From Stenotrophomonas nematodicola (GTDB lineage: Bacteria > Pseudomonadota > Gammaproteobacteria > Xanthomonadales > Xanthomonadaceae): a DNA stretch of 64,000 nt. The position numbers and the translations under genes are program-made. The notes beneath the pieces were generated by a model that was not told the DNA's origin, did not search any database, and worked only from the letters and a program-made list of their open reading frames with translations. This document shows positions 1 to 9,484 of the stretch, one piece after another; position 1 is the first letter of the stretch, and each line of letters starts with the position of its first letter. The stretch lies in NCBI RefSeq assembly GCF_009467805.1, contig NZ_WIAY01000002.1:558001-622000 (forward strand), read 5' to 3'.

Positions 1-5
1 TCGAT

Positions 6-896
6 TCAGCTTTCGTTGCTGCTTCGCCGCCGTTTCGCGCGCGGGTGGGCCGCGTCATAGACCTTGGCCAGGTGCTGGAAATCCAGATGGGTGTAGATCT
101 GCGTCGTGGCGATATCGGCATGGCCAAGCAGCTCCTGCACGCCGCGCAGGTCACCGGACGATTCCAGAATGTGGCTGGCAAAGCTGTGCCGCAGCATGTG
201 CGGATGCACGTGCTTGAACAGGCCTTGGCGCTGGGCGAGCTGGCGGATGCGGATCTGCACCGCACGCTGGGTGATCGGACCGCCGTTGCGCCCCGGAAAC
301 ACCGGTGCGTCGGCAGCGCCACCACATTCGGCGTGCCACGCCTGCAGGGCAGCGCGTGCGTGCGAACCGAACGGGACGCGTCGCTGGCGGTTGCCCTTGC
401 CCAGCACGTTGACCAGGCCGGTCGCGAAATCCAGGTCGCGCCAGATCAGCGCGCACAGCTCGCTCAGGCGCAGGCCCGAGGAATAGAACAATTCCAGCAG
501 TGCGCGATCGCGCATGCCGAGGGGCGCATCGGTCGGCAGTTCGACCAGACGCACCGCTTCGTCGGCGTCCAGCACCTGTGGCAGTTTGCGTGGCGCCTTG
601 GGCGCCTTCAGGGTGGCGGCAGGGCTGACCTCGATGCGACGGTGCCGCAGCAGCCAGCCATAGAAACTGCGGCAAGCCGACAGCCGGCGCTGCAGTGAGG
701 TCGGCGACAGGCCGCGACGGTGCTCGGCAGCGATGAACTGGCGCAGCTGCTCGCTGTCCAGGGTCTCGATCGCCGCGCCCTGCGCCTGCGCCCATGCCGA
801 TACCGCCTCCAGGTCACGGCGGTAGGCATCCAGCGTGTGCGCCGACATGCGGCGCTCCACCTGCAGGTGGGCGAGAAACGCGGCGACGGCGGTCAT
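6..896 (-). CDS. xerC: Tyrosine recombinase XerC
   Basis: Site-specific tyrosine recombinase that acts with XerD at dif to resolve chromosome dimers at the septum. The product is 296 aa from ATG 896; an in-frame GTG at 902 would add two residues and neither has a clear ribosome site. An N-terminal SAM-like core-binding domain (about 1-85) precedes the catalytic domain. All six catalytic residues are visible: Arg143 (SGLRLSEL), Lys167 (GKGNRQ), His233 and Arg236 (HPHMLRHSF), His259 (LGHAD) and nucleophile Tyr268 (TQIYTH). It is the last gene of the lptM-dapF-DUF484-xerC cluster, the same order as in E. coli, which supports XerC rather than XerD. Confidence 0.96.
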   Translation of the reverse strand: MTAVAAFLAHLQVERRMSAHTLDAYRRDLEAVSAWAQAQGAAIETLDSEQLRQFIAAEHRRGLSPTSLQRRLSACRSFYGWLLRHRRIEVSPAATLKAPKAPRKLPQVLDADEAVRLVELPTDAPLGMRDRALLELFYSSGLRLSELCALIWRDLDFATGLVNVLGKGNRQRRVPFGSHARAALQAWHAECGGAADAPVFPGRNGGPITQRAVQIRIRQLAQRQGLFKHVHPHMLRHSFASHILESSGDLRGVQELLGHADIATTQIYTHLDFQHLAKVYDAAHPRAKRRRSSNES

Positions 897-916
897 GGGC
901 ACGGCGCCGTGGCGGG

Positions 917-1594
917 TCAGGCCGGGTCGAAGCGCGCCAGCGCGACCACCAGCGCTTCCCCCATCATGCGCAGGAACAGCGTGCCCATGCCGGGATAGAA
1001 GCGGTTGCCGTCGCGGCTGCCGACCGCGATCAGGCCCACGCCCGGCAGCGGCAGCAGCGCGCTGGACTGCACATCATCCACGCGGTCGCCGTACAGCAGC
1101 GCGTTCTTTTCCGGCTGCAGCCGCCCGCAGATGGGCTCGCCGTCGCCAAGGCAATCGCGGAACGACGACAGCGCCGGGCTGTCGGCGGCCACCACCTGCA
1201 ACCACGGCGCCTGTTCCAGTCCGGCGACCGGCTTCAGCAGCACCAGGCGGACCAGGTCGCCGGCGAAATCCTCTTCCAGCGAGGCCGCCATCGCGCGCAG
1301 CGTGTCACCGGCGCTGGACTGCTTCATCAGCGCCAAGGTGAGCTGGTGCGTGCGCACGGCCAGGCGCTCGTTGATCTGCGCGTTGGCGGCCAGGTCGGCC
1401 AGCCGACGCTGCAGCTCGCGGTTCTTGTCGCGCAGCACCTCCAGCTGGTAGCTGGCCAGCGACGCGGTCGGGCCGTCATCGCGCGGCACCACCAGGGTCA
1501 GGGCCAGGTCCGGGAACTGCTTCAGGAAGGTCGGGTGACGCCGCAGCCAGGCGGCGACTTCGTGCGCTCCGATTTTCTCGACGGTCTCGCTCAT
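917..1594 (-). CDS. DUF484 family protein
   Basis: A 225-aa protein of the DUF484 family (E. coli YigA-like), whose biochemical role is unknown. The family is predicted to have an N-terminal helix bundle followed by a GAF-like fold. Visible features are the N-terminal motif [11 protein letters not shown] and a charged helical stretch around residues 55-80. The ATG at 1594 overlaps the dapF stop in an ATGA arrangement, so I prefer it to the upstream ATG at 1603. It lies between dapF and xerC, 20 bp before the xerC ATG, and is probably co-translated with dapF. Confidence 0.9.
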   Translation of the reverse strand: MSETVEKIGAHEVAAWLRRHPTFLKQFPDLALTLVVPRDDGPTASLASYQLEVLRDKNRELQRRLADLAANAQINERLAVRTHQLTLALMKQSSAGDTLRAMAASLEEDFAGDLVRLVLLKPVAGLEQAPWLQVVAADSPALSSFRDCLGDGEPICGRLQPEKNALLYGDRVDDVQSSALLPLPGVGLIAVGSRDGNRFYPGMGTLFLRMMGEALVVALARFDPA

Positions 1595-2442
1595 GCGTTC
1601 CATTCCCCCTCGAAGACGAAGGCAGCCGGCCCGGACATCACGATCTGGGCGGTCGGGTCCGGCCAGCGGATGCGCAGGTCGCCACCGGGCAGCGACATGA
1701 TGGCGTCACGTTCCAGCCGGCCGCGGTGCATCATCACCACCGCCGCCGCACAGGCACCGCTACCGCACGCCAGGGTCTCGCCAACGCCGCGCTCGTAGAC
1801 GCGCAGGCGGGCGTGGCGTGGGTCCATGACCTGCACGAAGCCGACGTTCACCGACTGCGGGAAGGTGGCGTGCTGCTGCAGCAGCGGGCCGAGGCGCTCG
1901 ACCGGTGCTGCATCCACCAGCCCGACTTCAATCACGGCGTGCGGATTGCCCATCGAGACCGCGCCGAAGCGCACGGTGTCCCCCTGCAGCGGCAGCAGAT
2001 ACTCCTCGCGGGCGTGTGCGAAACCGATCAACGGGACCTGGTCGGGCTCGAAGCGCGGCACGCCCATTGCCACGGCGTACTCATGCTCGCCCAGGCGCTC
2101 CACCGCGTGGGTGGTGACCGGGCTGTCGATCGCAAAGGCATCGCCGCTGGCGGCACCGTCGCGGACCAGCCAGGCCGCCACGCAGCGCGCGCCGTTGCCG
2201 CACTGCTGTGAACTGGAGCCGTCGGCGTTCCAGATCCGGTACGAGGCGACCGATCCGTCGGCCCTGGGCGGCTCGATGGTCAGGATCTGGTCGCAACCGA
2301 CGCCGGTATGGCGATCGGCCAGGCGGGCCGCCAGCGCCGGATCCGGCGGCGGGCTGCCGTCGCGCAGATCCAGCACGATGAAGTCGTTGCCGGCACCGTG
2401 CATCTTGCTGAAGCGCAGTGCCCGGGGTGCCGCCTTATTCAT
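1591..2442 (-). CDS. dapF: Diaminopimelate epimerase
   Basis: Converts LL-diaminopimelate to meso-diaminopimelate for lysine and peptidoglycan synthesis in the cytoplasm. The product is 283 aa, normal for the family. The two catalytic cysteines are Cys81 in [10 protein letters not shown] and Cys226 in [10 protein letters not shown]; the N-terminal signature [11 protein letters not shown] is intact. The ATG at 2442 was chosen because the family begins just before this signature and because it overlaps the lptM stop by 8 bp. The open frame continues upstream to 2613, but that part is low-complexity Pro/Arg and lies opposite lptM. Confidence 0.97.
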   Translation of the reverse strand: MNKAAPRALRFSKMHGAGNDFIVLDLRDGSPPPDPALAARLADRHTGVGCDQILTIEPPRADGSVASYRIWNADGSSSQQCGNGARCVAAWLVRDGAASGDAFAIDSPVTTHAVERLGEHEYAVAMGVPRFEPDQVPLIGFAHAREEYLLPLQGDTVRFGAVSMGNPHAVIEVGLVDAAPVERLGPLLQQHATFPQSVNVGFVQVMDPRHARLRVYERGVGETLACGSGACAAAVVMMHRGRLERDAIMSLPGGDLRIRWPDPTAQIVMSGPAAFVFEGEWNA

Positions 2443-2683
2443 TCCCGTCATCGGCCTTGAGTGCCGGCGCGTCGACCGGATCGGGCGCGACCGGGGTGGC
2501 ACCGACGTCGGCATCGGACGCCGGCGGGGTGGCGGCCGGTTCGGCGGCCGGCTCGACCACTTCTTCGACCGGAACAGGCTTCTGCGGCATGACCAGAGGG
2601 CCCTTGTTGCCACAGGCCGACAGCACCAGCAGCGCCGAGGCGGCCAGCGTCAGGGAGATGAGGGTACGGGGGGATGTCTTCAT
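2435..2683 (-). CDS. lptM: LPS-assembly lipoprotein LptM (YifL-like)
   Basis: Small outer-membrane lipoprotein, 82 aa. In E. coli LptM (formerly YifL) assists oxidative maturation of the LptD/LptE translocon. It has a signal peptide (residues 1-23) with the lipobox LLVLSAC and the diagnostic [10 protein letters not shown] motif directly after the lipidated cysteine. The rest is a Pro/Ala/Glu/Asp-rich tail, typical of this family. The ATG at 2683 gives the correct signal peptide; a longer frame to 2743 would add a non-signal extension. It overlaps dapF by 8 bp, as in the conserved lptM-dapF order. Confidence 0.88.
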   Translation of the reverse strand: MKTSPRTLISLTLAASALLVLSACGNKGPLVMPQKPVPVEEVVEPAAEPAATPPASDADVGATPVAPDPVDAPALKADDGNE

Positions 2684-2689
2684 GCCCCA

Positions 2690-2695
2690 AGTATA
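2690..2695 (-). promoter_or_regulatory. Candidate -10 box of lptM-dapF-xerC (possibly leaderless)
   Basis: TATACT (5 of 6 matches to TATAAT) on the minus strand ends only six bases before the lptM ATG. If it is used, transcription would start at or next to the A of the ATG, giving a leaderless message. No Shine-Dalgarno-like sequence lies between the box and the start. No convincing -35 was found. Confidence 0.4.
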
Positions 2696-2747
2696 GCCAT
2701 GCCCTCCACGGTAGTGCCGACCGCTGGCCGGCCACCTCAGCAACGCC

Positions 2748-3179
2748 TCAGGATGACCGCGGCGGCAGCGGCCGGCTCCACAGCCACAGCGCGACGGCGG
2801 TCATGCAGCCGATCGACAGCCATTTGACCCAGGCGATGGGCACGCACCACAGCATGATCCCGGCGCAGACCGTCATGGTCAGCGTGGCCATCCACTTCGC
2901 GTAACGGCTGACCGCGCCGTGCGCCTGCCAGTTGCGTATGGCCGGACCGAACCGCGGATGCTGCATCAACCGGTTGTGCAGGCGCTCGGAGCCGCGCGAG
3001 GCGGCCCAGGCCGAAATGAGGATGAACACGGTGGTCGGCAGGCCCGGCACGAAGATGCCGACGATGCCGGTACCCAGGCTGACATACGCCAGCAGCCACC
3101 ACGCCCAGCGGAAACGTACCGGCCGCCGCACGGGTGCGGGTGCGGCATCGGCAACGTCAGGGCGTTCTGGCAGGCTCAT
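2748..3179 (-). CDS. DUF454 (YbaN-like) inner-membrane protein
   Basis: A 143-aa integral membrane protein of the DUF454/YbaN family; molecular function unknown. A short charged N-terminus (about 25 aa, Pro/Arg-rich) is followed by hydrophobic segments at about 26-58 containing the family motif GIFVPGLPTTVFIL, a cytoplasmic stretch with SERLHNRLMQHPRFGP, then two further helices near 98-136. It is encoded upstream of lptM on the same strand, 64 bp before the lptM start. Because lptM appears to have its own -10 box, the two may be transcribed separately. Confidence 0.85.
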   Translation of the reverse strand: MSLPERPDVADAAPAPVRRPVRFRWAWWLLAYVSLGTGIVGIFVPGLPTTVFILISAWAASRGSERLHNRLMQHPRFGPAIRNWQAHGAVSRYAKWMATLTMTVCAGIMLWCVPIAWVKWLSIGCMTAVALWLWSRPLPPRSS

Positions 3180-3239
3180 GCAGCCAGCATAACGAGCCGG
3201 GAAGGCGACCGCGATGGTCGCCTTCCGCCTGGCCGTGGA

Positions 3240-5360
3240 TCAGTTCGTTGCGGGCGTGACGCCGAGCTGATCCAGCACGAAGGCGTAGGACTCGGCCAGC
3301 TCGTGGTAGCGCTGGAAGCGCCCGGACTTGCCACCGTGGCCGGCTTCCATGTTGGTACGGAACACGATCGGATGGGTGCCGGTGTTGTCGTCGCGCAGCT
3401 TGGCCACCCACTTGGCCGGCTCCCAGTACTGCACCTGCGAATCCCACAGCCCGGTGCCGACAAACAACGCCGGGTACGCCTGCCGGCGCACGTTGTCATA
3501 CGGCGAGTAGGTGAGCATGTAGTCGTAGTACTCGCGCTGCTCGGGATTGCCCCACTCGTCGTACTCGTTGGTGGTCAATGGGATGCTGGCATCGAGCATG
3601 GTGGTGACCACGTCCACGAACGGCACCTGCGCCACCATCACGCGGTAGTCCTGCGGTGCCTGGTTGGCCACCGCCCCCATCAGCAGACCACCGGCGCTGC
3701 CGCCGGACGCGGCCACGCGGTCCTTGGCGGCGTAGCCCTGGCGGACCAGCTCGCGGGTGACATCGACGAAGTCGTTGAAGGTGTTCTGCTTGTGCAGCAG
3801 CTTGCCGTTCTCGTACCAGGCCCGGCCCATTTCCTGGCCACCGCGGATGTGCGCGATGGCATAGACCACGCCGCGGTCGAGCAGGCTGACCACGGTCTGA
3901 TTGAAGCCCGGGTCCATCGACATGCCGTAGCTGCCGTACGCGTACTGGTACAGCGCACCGGTGCCGTCCTTCCTGAAGCCATTGCGGTACACCAGCGAGA
4001 CCGGCACCTTGACGCCATCGCGGGCGGTGACCCACACCCGCTCGGTGGTGTAGTTGGCCGGGTCGTAGCCGATCACCGGCTGCTGCTTGAGCTGGCGGCG
4101 TTCGCCGGTGACGGTGTTCAGTTCATAGGTGGTGGTGGGCGTGGTCAGCGAGGTGTAGGCGTAGCGCAGCCACGGGGTGTCGTGTTCCGGATTGGCGGCC
4201 AGACCCATTGAGTAGGCCGGTTCATCGGCCTTGACGTACTCCTGGCGACCGTCGGCGAACAGCAGGCGGATGCGCTCCAGCCCGTTGGAGCGCTCGGCGA
4301 TGGCGCTGTATCCGTCGAACAGCTCGACGCCTTCGATCAGCACCGCCTCGTCGTGCGCCACCCAGTCCTTCCACTGGCTGCGTGTGGTGGCATCCGAGGG
4401 CGCGGTGACGATCTTGAAGTTGGTCGCACCGGCGTCATTGGTACGGATCACCCAGCGGCCATTGAAGTGGTCGGCGTCGTACTCGACGTCGCGCGCCCGC
4501 GGGGCGAGCACGGTGAAGGCCTGCGGATCGGCGGCCGGCGCGTAGCGCGTTTCCGAACTGACCGTGCTGTGCAGGTCGATGGTCAGGAACCGGTCGTCGC
4601 GGCTGCGGCCGACGCCCATGTAGAAGCTGTCGTCCTTCTCTTCGTAGACCAGCACGTCGCTGGCGACCGGCGTGCCCAGCACGTGCTTCTTCACCCGCAC
4701 CGTGAGCAGCGTTTCCGGATCGTTCTCGACGTAGAACAGGGTGCGGTTGTCATCGGCCCAGACCACGTTCGGCGACACGTTCTCGATCCGGTCCGGCAGC
4801 ACCTCACCGGTGCGCAGGTCCTTGAAGCGGATCACGTACTGGCGGCGGCCGACGTCGTCCTCGGCCCAGGCCAGCAGGTGGTTGTCCTGGCTGACATCCA
4901 TATCGCCGACGCTGAAGTAGCCCTTGCCGGCAGCCATCGCGTTGATGTCCAGCAGGATCTCTTCGGGCGATTCCATGCTGCCCTTGCGCCGGGCCTGGAT
5001 CGGGTAATCCTTGCCGGTCTCGAAGCGGGTGTAGTACCAGTAGCCGCGCTCGCGCGCGGGCACGCTGGCATCGTCCTGCTTGATGCGCGCCACGATCTCC
5101 TTGTAGAGGGTGTCCTCCAGCGGCTTGAGCGGCGCCATCACCGTATCGGTGTACGCATTTTCCGCGTTCAGGTACGCCAGCATCGCCGGGTTCTCGCGCT
5201 TGTCGTCGCGCAGCCAGTAGTAATCGTCGCTGCGGGTGGCGCCGAACGGGGCCTTGACCGTATGCGGGTGCTTTTCGGCATCAGGCGCGGTGGGCGCGGG
5301 AGCGGCATGCGCGGAAGTGGTCATCAGGCTGGCAACCAGTAAACAAAGGACGGGTTTCAC
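3240..5360 (-). CDS. S9 family peptidase (oligopeptidase B-like), secreted
   Basis: Serine oligopeptidase of clan SC, 706 aa. It has an N-terminal beta-propeller (about 60-430) and a C-terminal alpha/beta-hydrolase domain. Catalytic residues: Ser555 in GGSAGG, Asp640 in LWDSQVQYWEP and His675 in EAGHGG, as in oligopeptidase B, which cleaves peptides after basic residues. Unlike cytosolic E. coli PtrB it begins with a signal peptide (KPVLCLLVASLMTTSAHA), so it is probably periplasmic. Start: GTG 5360, preceded by AGGAG at 9-base spacing. The same frame runs open to 6836, but upstream of the GTG it lies opposite the aminotransferase gene and is not coding. Confidence 0.9.
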   Translation of the reverse strand: MKPVLCLLVASLMTTSAHAAPAPTAPDAEKHPHTVKAPFGATRSDDYYWLRDDKRENPAMLAYLNAENAYTDTVMAPLKPLEDTLYKEIVARIKQDDASVPARERGYWYYTRFETGKDYPIQARRKGSMESPEEILLDINAMAAGKGYFSVGDMDVSQDNHLLAWAEDDVGRRQYVIRFKDLRTGEVLPDRIENVSPNVVWADDNRTLFYVENDPETLLTVRVKKHVLGTPVASDVLVYEEKDDSFYMGVGRSRDDRFLTIDLHSTVSSETRYAPAADPQAFTVLAPRARDVEYDADHFNGRWVIRTNDAGATNFKIVTAPSDATTRSQWKDWVAHDEAVLIEGVELFDGYSAIAERSNGLERIRLLFADGRQEYVKADEPAYSMGLAANPEHDTPWLRYAYTSLTTPTTTYELNTVTGERRQLKQQPVIGYDPANYTTERVWVTARDGVKVPVSLVYRNGFRKDGTGALYQYAYGSYGMSMDPGFNQTVVSLLDRGVVYAIAHIRGGQEMGRAWYENGKLLHKQNTFNDFVDVTRELVRQGYAAKDRVAASGGSAGGLLMGAVANQAPQDYRVMVAQVPFVDVVTTMLDASIPLTTNEYDEWGNPEQREYYDYMLTYSPYDNVRRQAYPALFVGTGLWDSQVQYWEPAKWVAKLRDDNTGTHPIVFRTNMEAGHGGKSGRFQRYHELAESYAFVLDQLGVTPATN

Positions 5361-5471
5361 GAGATAAGGCTCCTGGCGGGGGAATGCAATGGCGTCCGTG
5401 TCCATGCAGTCTGCGGCGGTCGTTGGGCCGGCGGCAAGCGTGTCGTTGGTCACTGCGCCTATCATCGGGAC

Positions 5472-6665
5472 ATGATCACGCCCCCCACTCCCTCCGCGGC
5501 CGGCTACAGCCGCCGCAGCCAGGACATCGCCCCCTTCCACGTCATGTCGCTGCTGGCCCGCGCGCAGGCGCTGGAACAGGCCGGCCACGACGTCATCCAC
5601 CTGGAGATCGGCGAGCCGGACTTCACTACCGCCGCCCCGATCGTGCAGGCCGGCCAGGCGGCCCTGGCGGCCGGGCATACCCGGTACACCGCCGCGCGCG
5701 GCCTGCCGGCCCTGCGCCAGGCCATCGCCGGTTTCTACCGGGACCGCTACCAGGTGCAGGTCGATCCCGAGCGGATCCTGATCACCCCCGGCGGTTCCGG
5801 CGCGCTGCTGCTGGCCAGCAGCCTGCTGGTCGATCCAGGCCGGCATTGGCTGCTGGCCGACCCGGGCTATCCGTGCAACCGGCATTTCCTGCGCCTGGTC
5901 GAAGGGGCCGCGCAGCTGGTGCCGGTCGGGCCGGAGACCGCCTACCAGCTGACGCCGTCCCTGGTGGAACAGCACTGGAACGCGGACAGCGTCGGCGCGC
6001 TGGTGGCCTCGCCGGCCAATCCCACCGGCACGGTGCTGTCGGCCGCGGACCTGGCGGCGCTGTCGCAGGCGCTGAAGGCGCGTGGCGGTCACCTGGTGGT
6101 CGATGAGATCTACCACGGCCTGACCTACGGCATGGACGCGCAGAGCGTGCTGCAGGTGGACGACGATGCGTTCGTGCTGAACAGCTTCTCCAAGTATTTC
6201 GGCATGACCGGCTGGCGTCTCGGCTGGCTGGTGGCCCCCCCGAAGGCCGTACCCGACCTGGAAAAGCTGGCGCAGAACCTGTACATCAGCGCGTCCAGCA
6301 TCGCCCAGCACGCCGCGCTGGCCTGCTTCGAACCGGAGGCCCTGGCCATCTTCGAACAGCGCCGCGCCGCCTTCCGCGAACGCCGCGACTACCTGCTGCC
6401 GGCGCTGCGCGCGCTCGGCTTCCGCATCGACGTCGAGCCGGAAGGCGCGTTCTACCTGTACTGCGATGTGAGCGCCTTCACCGATGACGCGCAGGCGTTC
6501 TGCGCGCATTTCCTGGAGACCCAGCACGTAGCGTTCACCCCGGGTCTGGATTTCGGTCACCACCGGGCCAGCCAGCACGTGCGGCTGGCGTACACCCAGC
6601 AGGTGCCGCGGCTGGAAGAAGCCGTGGCGCGTATCCGCCGCGGCCTGGAAACGTGGGTGCGTTGA
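5472..6665 (+). CDS. PLP-dependent class I/II aminotransferase
   Basis: Fold-type I aminotransferase, 397 aa, AspC/aromatic-type. Lys241 in SFSKYFGMTGWRLGW forms the Schiff base with PLP; Asp211 and Tyr214 in VVDEIYHG contact the cofactor; SPANPTGT (about 180-187) is the Asn-containing substrate and cofactor motif; a C-terminal Arg near HVRLAYTQ should bind the substrate carboxylate. Substrate specificity cannot be told from the sequence. It is transcribed divergently from the S9 peptidase, with 111 bp between the starts, and converges on the second S9 peptidase. The ribosome site before ATG 5472 is weak. Confidence 0.88.
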   Translation: MITPPTPSAAGYSRRSQDIAPFHVMSLLARAQALEQAGHDVIHLEIGEPDFTTAAPIVQAGQAALAAGHTRYTAARGLPALRQAIAGFYRDRYQVQVDPERILITPGGSGALLLASSLLVDPGRHWLLADPGYPCNRHFLRLVEGAAQLVPVGPETAYQLTPSLVEQHWNADSVGALVASPANPTGTVLSAADLAALSQALKARGGHLVVDEIYHGLTYGMDAQSVLQVDDDAFVLNSFSKYFGMTGWRLGWLVAPPKAVPDLEKLAQNLYISASSIAQHAALACFEPEALAIFEQRRAAFRERRDYLLPALRALGFRIDVEPEGAFYLYCDVSAFTDDAQAFCAHFLETQHVAFTPGLDFGHHRASQHVRLAYTQQVPRLEEAVARIRRGLETWVR

Positions 6666-6692
6666 CCCCGCCGCGCGGCGCGGAACGACTCC

Positions 6693-6722
6693 AAAAAAAA
6701 CGCCACGCATCGCTGCGTGGCG
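6693..6722 (-). terminator. Rho-independent terminator of the 6845-8941 peptidase gene
   Basis: A 9-bp perfect stem (6701-6709 with 6714-6722, loop TCGC) followed on the minus strand by eight T (complement of the A run 6693-6700). It lies 120 bp past the stop of the minus-strand prolyl oligopeptidase gene. On the plus strand there is no T-run after the stem, so it is probably one-directional. Confidence 0.85.
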
Positions 6723-6807
6723 CTGAAGCTGGGGTGGAGCCAACCTGACGCCCCACCACCCGGAGTTCACGGGGCGATGGGTCCGCATCGGGCCGATGCC
6801 CCGCGGG

Positions 6808-6836
6808 ATGCTCGACCGCCCCTGGCCGTCGAGCAT
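6808..6836. repeat. Inverted repeat 3' of prolyl oligopeptidase gene
   Basis: A 9-bp perfect stem ATGCTCGAC/GTCGAGCAT with an 11-base loop, immediately after the peptidase stop codon and before the true terminator. It may stabilise the 3' end of the message. No T-run follows. Confidence 0.5.
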
Positions 6837-6844
6837 ACCCGACC

Positions 6845-8941
6845 TTACTTGCTCAGCTGCTCCCAGAGGAAGCTGTAGGCCAGTGCCGACATGTGCGCGG
6901 CCTGCGCGTTGTTGGCCGCACCGCCGTGTCCGCCCTCGATGTTCTCGTAGTAGGTCACGTCCTTGCCGGCCTCGATCATCTTGGCCGCCATCTTGCGGGC
7001 ATGGGCCGGATGGACGCGGTCGTCGCGGGTGGAGGTGGTGAACAGCACCGGCGGGTAGGTCTTGCTGGCGTCGAACAGGTGGTACGGCGAGAAGGTCTTG
7101 ATGAACGACCAGTCGGCCGTGTCCGGGTTGCCGTATTCAGCCATCCAGGACGCACCGGCCAGCAGGTGGTTGTAGCGCTTCATGTCCAGCAGCGGAACCT
7201 GCACGACCACGGCACCGAACAGCTCGGGGTACTGGGTCAGCATGTTGCCGGTGAGCAGGCCACCGTTGCTGCCGCCCTGCACGCCCAGGTGCTTGGCCGA
7301 GGTGATCTTGCGGCTGACCAGGTCGCGGGCGACCGCGGCCATGTCTTCGTATGCCTTGTGACGGTTCTGCTTGAGCGCCGCCTGGTGCCAGCGCGGGCCA
7401 TACTCGCCACCGCCGCGGATGTTGGCGACCACGTACACGCCGCCCTTGTCCAGCCATGCACGGCCCATCGCACCGGAGTACGACGGGGTCAGCGAGATTT
7501 CAAAGCCGCCGTAGCCGTACAGCAGCGTCGGGTTGGACCCGTCCAGCTTCATGTCCTTGCCATGCACGACGAAGTACGGCACACGGGTACCGTCCTTGCT
7601 GGTGGCGAAGTGCTGCTCGATCACCTTGCCGTCGGCATTGAAGAACGCCGGCATGGTCTTGAGCACTTCCGGCTGCTTGCCGATCTCGGCCAGGGCCAGC
7701 GTGGTCGGGGTCAGGTAGTCGGTGACGGTCATCCACACCGCGTCGCTTTCGTCGGCATCGACCGCACTCACGGCCACGGTGCCGAATGAAGGCGCCCCGG
7801 TGAACGCGCTCTTCTTCCAGCCGCTGTCGGTCGGGGTCAGCACGCTCAGGCGGCTCTTCACGTCGTCGAGCACGTTGAGGACCAGGTGCGAGCGGGTCCA
7901 GCTGGCGCCTGCCAGCGAGGTGGTCTCGGTCGGCGCGAACAGCACCTCGAACTCACGCTTGCCGGCCAGGTAATCGTCCAGCTTGGTGGCCAGCAGCGAA
8001 CCGGCTGCGTAGGTCTTGCCGCCTACGGTCCACGGCTCGCGCAGTTCCAGGGTCAGCCACTGCTTGCGCAGGCCCTTCTCGGCCGAGTTGGGCGCGTCGA
8101 TCCGGGTCAGCGTGCCGTCGTTGGCGCGCAGGTAGAGCTCGTTGTTGTAGAAGGCCAGCGTACGGCTGACCAGGTTGCGCTCGTATCCCGGGGTGTCGTC
8201 GTGCATCGCCGAAATGTACATGTCATCCGGCTTGCCTTCGTACACCACGCTGGCCGAGGTCATCGGCGTACCGCGCTTCCACAGCTTGGCCACGCGCGGA
8301 TAACCCGAGGTGGTCATCGTGCCGGCGCCGAAGTCGGTGTAGACGAACACGGTGTCACGATCGATCCAGTTCAGGCCGCCCTTGGACTCGGGACGGAAGA
8401 AACCGTCCTTGATCCAGGTCTTGTTGGCTAGGTCGAACTCACGGGTGACGTCGGCATCGGCGCCACCGCGCGAGAGCGCGACAAGGCAGCGGGCGTAGTC
8501 CGGGCGCAGGCAGTCGGCGCCGTGCCAGACCCAGTTCTCGCCTTCGGCCTTGTTCAGTGCATCCAGATCCAACACGGTTTCCCAGCGCGGCGAGGCCTTG
8601 CGGTACTCCTCCAGCGTAGTGCGGCGCCACACGCCGCGCTCGTGCTGCTTGTCCTTCCAGAAGTTGTAGTAGTAGTCGCCGATCTTCTGCACGCCGGGAA
8701 TCTTGGCGTCCGAATCGAGCACCTCGCGGATGCTCGCTTCCATCGCCTTGAAGGCCGGGGTCTGCGCCAGGCGTCCCTCGGACTTGGCGTTCTGTTCCTT
8801 GACCCAGGACAGCGGCTTGTCGCCGGTCACGTCCTCCAGCCACGCGTACGGATCGGCCGGCGTTTCAGCGGCCACGGCGGTGGCGGCCGTGGCGGCGGAC
8901 ATCAAGCCTGCCATCAGGCAGGCGGAAGCGATTCGGGACAT
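6845..8941 (-). CDS. Prolyl oligopeptidase family S9A peptidase, secreted
   Basis: Secreted serine oligopeptidase, 698 aa, with signal peptide (about 1-25, ending TAVAA), beta-propeller (about 85-430) and alpha/beta-hydrolase domain. Catalytic residues: Ser558 in GGSNGG, the DDRV aspartates at 640-641 and His672 in EGGHGG. The N-terminal motif DPYAWLEDV is typical of prolyl endopeptidases, which cut short peptides after proline. Start ATG 8941. The gene has its own strong terminator at 6693-6722. It is the second S9 peptidase here and is clearly a different subfamily from the oligopeptidase B-like protein at 3240-5360. Confidence 0.93.
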   Translation of the reverse strand: MSRIASACLMAGLMSAATAATAVAAETPADPYAWLEDVTGDKPLSWVKEQNAKSEGRLAQTPAFKAMEASIREVLDSDAKIPGVQKIGDYYYNFWKDKQHERGVWRRTTLEEYRKASPRWETVLDLDALNKAEGENWVWHGADCLRPDYARCLVALSRGGADADVTREFDLANKTWIKDGFFRPESKGGLNWIDRDTVFVYTDFGAGTMTTSGYPRVAKLWKRGTPMTSASVVYEGKPDDMYISAMHDDTPGYERNLVSRTLAFYNNELYLRANDGTLTRIDAPNSAEKGLRKQWLTLELREPWTVGGKTYAAGSLLATKLDDYLAGKREFEVLFAPTETTSLAGASWTRSHLVLNVLDDVKSRLSVLTPTDSGWKKSAFTGAPSFGTVAVSAVDADESDAVWMTVTDYLTPTTLALAEIGKQPEVLKTMPAFFNADGKVIEQHFATSKDGTRVPYFVVHGKDMKLDGSNPTLLYGYGGFEISLTPSYSGAMGRAWLDKGGVYVVANIRGGGEYGPRWHQAALKQNRHKAYEDMAAVARDLVSRKITSAKHLGVQGGSNGGLLTGNMLTQYPELFGAVVVQVPLLDMKRYNHLLAGASWMAEYGNPDTADWSFIKTFSPYHLFDASKTYPPVLFTTSTRDDRVHPAHARKMAAKMIEAGKDVTYYENIEGGHGGAANNAQAAHMSALAYSFLWEQLSK

Positions 8942-9009
8942 TGCAGCTCCAGGCAGTCATAGACCCCGGACGCTACCACAGGCGACCGCTGCCCCTCCCG
9001 TGTCGAAGG

Positions 9010-9318
9010 TCAGGCCGCGCGCAGGCGCCGCGCCGGCCGACGCCGGCGGGCCTGCGGTGCGCGCCGGCGGGCGCCGGCCCGGCGCTGGGCCCACCAGCGC
9101 AACGGCAGCCGGAAGCGGTACAGCGCCCACCAGGCCAGCCAGGGCATCCCGACCAGCCACAACGGCCCCCATCCCAACCAGCTGCTGTAACCGCGTGCCG
9201 CCGGCCAGACCAGCACCAGCGCCAGCCCGGCAAGGGCCGCCTGCCTGACGCAACGCAACACCCGCGGGTCGGGTAGCTCGGCGGAACGGGACGAACGATG
9301 CGAAGAAGACAGGGACAT
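9010..9318 (-). CDS. Small hypothetical membrane protein
   Basis: A 102-aa frame with two hydrophobic segments (about 26-42 and 46-66, Trp/Leu-rich) between a polar Ser/Arg N-terminus and a strongly basic Arg/Ala-rich C-terminus. I recognise no family. It is upstream of and on the same strand as the prolyl oligopeptidase gene with 68 bp between them. The membrane pattern makes it more credible than the overlapping frames, but codon bias alone in GC-rich DNA could create part of it. Confidence 0.5.
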   Translation of the reverse strand: MSLSSSHRSSRSAELPDPRVLRCVRQAALAGLALVLVWPAARGYSSWLGWGPLWLVGMPWLAWWALYRFRLPLRWWAQRRAGARRRAPQARRRRPARRLRAA

Positions 9319-9484
9319 GACACCGCTCCATGCGAAAGTGAGGCGTCACCTTGCCGTGCCACCATCTCACCGGCTGCGACCTCGTGCCGCAGCGTGAACC
9401 GGTCACGCCGCCGGTGCGCCACCATTGACGTTCTTCGCCGTCCCACCCACCATGCCCCTGCCAGCCCCTGGAGCCACCCGCCGC

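Noticed and set aside
5361-6836. N-terminal extension of the oligopeptidase B-like protein (1198-aa frame)
   Set aside because: It lies opposite the aminotransferase gene, lacks homology, and the GTG at 5360 has a good ribosome site and signal peptide.
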